Shown piece by piece: positions 15,090 through 16,531 of a stretch of DNA of 16,531 bases; within the stretch, counting starts at the first letter, position 1, and each line of letters begins with the position of its first letter. Origin of the DNA: an uncultured Clostridium sp. Lineage in GTDB: Bacteria > Bacillota_A > Clostridia > TANB77 > CAG-508. The DNA lies in NCBI GenBank assembly GCA_947244675.1, contig CAMXLV010000031.1, positions 1 to 16,531 on the forward strand. The letters run 5' to 3'. A program made the translations under genes and the position numbers. The notes under the pieces are model-generated. The model was given only the letters and a program-made list of their open reading frames with translations, was not told the DNA's origin and searched no databases.

Positions 15090-16531
15090 TTAATTTGCAA
15101 CTACTGCACTATCTTCTGAAGTAGAAGATAGTGCATCCTCTACAGCTGTTGATGGTTCCATTGATAAATCAATGGAATCATCTGCTGTTTCTTCAGCTTT
15201 ACCATCGAGTACCTCGACAGTAAAACTCTCTTTCTGCCCATTGTCTTCGGATTTCTCCTCAGCAATGAGCATGTCGTCTGTAGTCTCAACAGCTTCAACA
15301 TTTGTCATATTGTCACTGTTTTCAACTACTTCATCATAACTATTTTCTACCACTGTTTCAGTGGTATCAATAGTTTCTTGATATTCTTCTTCCCTTTCAA
15401 CTACTTCTTCCTCTGTAATAACATCTTTTGATGTATTTACAGTGGAACTAACTTGTTCTACTACACTTTGCTGTGTAGTATCCAAGTTGGTAGTAGTCGT
15501 AGAAGGAATTAGAATATCGTAGTGTGGAACGGAAGGTTCTAATGTAACCTCCGTTCCTTTTATATCTGTTGCTACTGTAGAGAGAACATCCCCTCCACCA
15601 GAAGCAACAACCTCACCTACTGATACATTAATATCAGTAGCCTGAGGATTTTTCTTCTTAAAGACGAAGGTAGCTACTACCGTTTCGTCTTCAAGCCATG
15701 TATTTCCGTCCTTTGGCTCCAGCACGATCTTTCCAGTCGTGCTGTTGAAACTATTGCTAGTTTCAAAGAGGGAATTGATTTCAATTCCCTGGAATTCCAG
15801 CTCTTCTTGGTCGAAATTTAATCGACCTTCTAAAGCAGAAATTCCAAATCCTGATGCAAAGTCTGTCACCAGGACTTGAATCCTTACTTCTCCATTATCG
15901 GAGATTTCAGGATTCAGGACGATTGCTACATCGTCCTTTTCGTCTTCCTTGGTTACATTGAATACTGCATCCGCTGAATCCAGCGGATTATAGTTGTTGG
16001 TATCAGTTACATTAAATTTGACTGATACCTTATACTTATCCGAGTCAGAAAGTACATAGTCTTTATCTACTTTCTGACCATTTATAAAATACTCTGCAGT
16101 CACCCCCTTGGGGATCCTGCTTTCTGGGATGGAAATTCTAAAATTTCCATCCTCCAACAAGACAAAGTCTTGTTGGGTTAACTCGATTGGTTCATAAGTT
16201 GCCTTATGAACCGTGATGGTAGCTTTCATCGGCTCTGGGACTTTATATCCCTCTGGCACGATGAAAGATACTTCTACCTCTTGCGTACCTGCATTGGTAC
16301 GCCCATTATTTTTATAAACGGGCTTTACCCATGCAGGTAAGTTTTTTATTATTGCTCTATATTCCTGCTCGTTGAAGACTCCTTCAACGTCCAGGAATTC
16401 CCATGTGGAGGTGTCAATTTCTTTCAATTGATCATCTCCACCTGGCTTGTTATCTTCGCCAGGATTATTGTCTTCACCTGGCTCATTGTCCTCTCACGGG
16501 TCATTGTCTTCACCTGGCTCCTTGTCCTCGC
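15090..16531 (-). CDS. Large secreted adhesin-like protein with cohesin-like domain, C-terminal part (5' end outside window)
   Basis: The readable frame encodes 467 residues after an in-frame TGA (16494-16496). From the N-side: EDNxPG hexapeptide repeats; a bacterial extracellular repeat (LPAWVKPVYKNNGRTNAGTQEVEVSF), of the type with TNAGxYxVTA; a second beta-rich repeat ending in a YNPLDSADAVFNV segment; a cohesin-like domain (IQVLVTDFASGFGISALEGRLNFDQEELEF... GEVVASGGGDVLSTV); then a long Thr/Glu/Val-rich acidic tail with no anchor motif. These are features of large secreted surface proteins. Cohesin-like domains bind dockerins in cellulosomes but also occur in other adhesins. The signal peptide would be upstream of the window. 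A TTG at 16427 could start translation but would give an unexported protein. GC content is visibly higher than its neighbours, and its coding DNA is packed with hairpins. Terminator at 15051-15077. Confidence 0.75.
15105..16431 (-). repeat. Dense array of perfect hairpins tiling the coding sequence
   Basis: Perfect stems, given as left arm / right arm: 15105-15117/15123-15135 (13 bp), 15156-15165/15168-15177 (10), 15348-15355/15359-15366 (8), 15459-15466/15473-15480 (8), 15617-15625/15632-15640 (9), 15661-15668/15684-15691 (8), 15720-15727/15737-15744 (8), 15745-15753/15758-15766 (9), 15769-15778/15781-15790 (10), 15877-15884/15909-15916 (8), 15917-15923/15930-15936 (7), 15969-15976/15981-15988 (8), 15999-16007/16021-16029 (9), 16044-16054/16068-16078 (11), 16127-16137/16142-16152 (11), 16154-16163/16167-16176 (10), 16189-16198/16203-16212 (10), 16223-16231/16259-16267 (9), 16283-16289/16296-16302 (7), 16370-16377/16382-16389 (8, inside a further 7-bp stem). 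Shorter stems and the palindrome CTGGAATTCCAG (15789-15800) fill gaps. Confidence 0.88.
16440..16531 (-). repeat. 18-bp tandem repeats encoding EDNxPG
   Basis: About five hexapeptide units EDNxPG (x = Glu, Asp, Asn, Lys; first unit EDKEPG) run to the window edge, so the array continues outside. The unit at 16485-16502 has TGA where the glycine codon of PG is expected (CCG TGA GAG). Such acidic Pro/Gly linkers are common in surface proteins and expand by slippage. Confidence 0.8.

Noticed and set aside
16427..16427. TTG at 16427 as a true start with GGTGGAG upstream
   Set aside because: The frame continues upstream through in-register EDNxPG repeats to the TGA and beyond; the purine site is made by the Gly-Gly codons, and the product would lack an export signal.
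15105..16431. CRISPR array as the reason for regular short palindromes
   Set aside because: The stems differ from one another in sequence and lie in one open reading frame; there are no repeated units separated by spacers.

Overview
This window looks like a low-GC Firmicutes chromosome, most likely a Clostridia-type (possibly uncultured gut) bacterium. The evidence is strongly AT-rich coding DNA, a str operon in the order rpsL-rpsG-fusA, the folate-dependent tRNA methyltransferase TrmFO, AGGAGG-type ribosome binding sites, GTG and TTG starts, and Clostridia-like surface proteins. I cannot fix genus or species from the sequence alone.

Layout. Positions 1-1638 hold the front of the str operon on the minus strand: a near-consensus promoter, rpsL, rpsG and the first 115 codons of fusA. 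Both intergenic gaps hold extended inverted repeats that could control expression. Positions 1742-3605 hold a plus-strand surface-protein gene with a perfect consensus promoter, a type IV prepilin-like leader and about twelve 26-residue BspA/DUF285-type leucine-rich repeats. It ends in a strong bidirectional terminator. Positions 3606-8566 are a minus-strand accessory locus: two large, lysine/glutamate-rich coiled-coil proteins that share an N-terminal region, with a 92-residue protein between them. Each large gene has its own promoter, and the two promoters share a 16-nt element. A divergent 65-residue membrane protein lies beyond (8662-8859), followed by a perfect 42-bp inverted repeat.

Positions 9015-13867 hold a minus-strand pair: a SWIM/SNF2-family helicase gene broken by two single-base insertions, one inside Walker A, and then trmFO. 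A REP-like palindrome (13881-13961) separates this pair from asd (aspartate-semialdehyde dehydrogenase, plus strand, TTG start). From 15051 to the window end is the 3' part of a large secreted adhesin-like gene with a cohesin-like domain and EDNxPG repeats, carrying one in-frame TGA.

The strongest unexplained signal is in that last gene. Its coding sequence is almost tiled end to end with short perfect inverted repeats (6-13 bp arms, mostly 2-13 nt loops), far more than chance and not seen in the neighbouring genes I read. The second most interesting region is the uncharacterised coiled-coil locus with matched promoters. Housekeeping functions here are translation (rpsL, rpsG, fusA, trmFO) and lysine/threonine/methionine/cell-wall precursor synthesis (asd). 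The rest is cell-surface or unknown accessory content.
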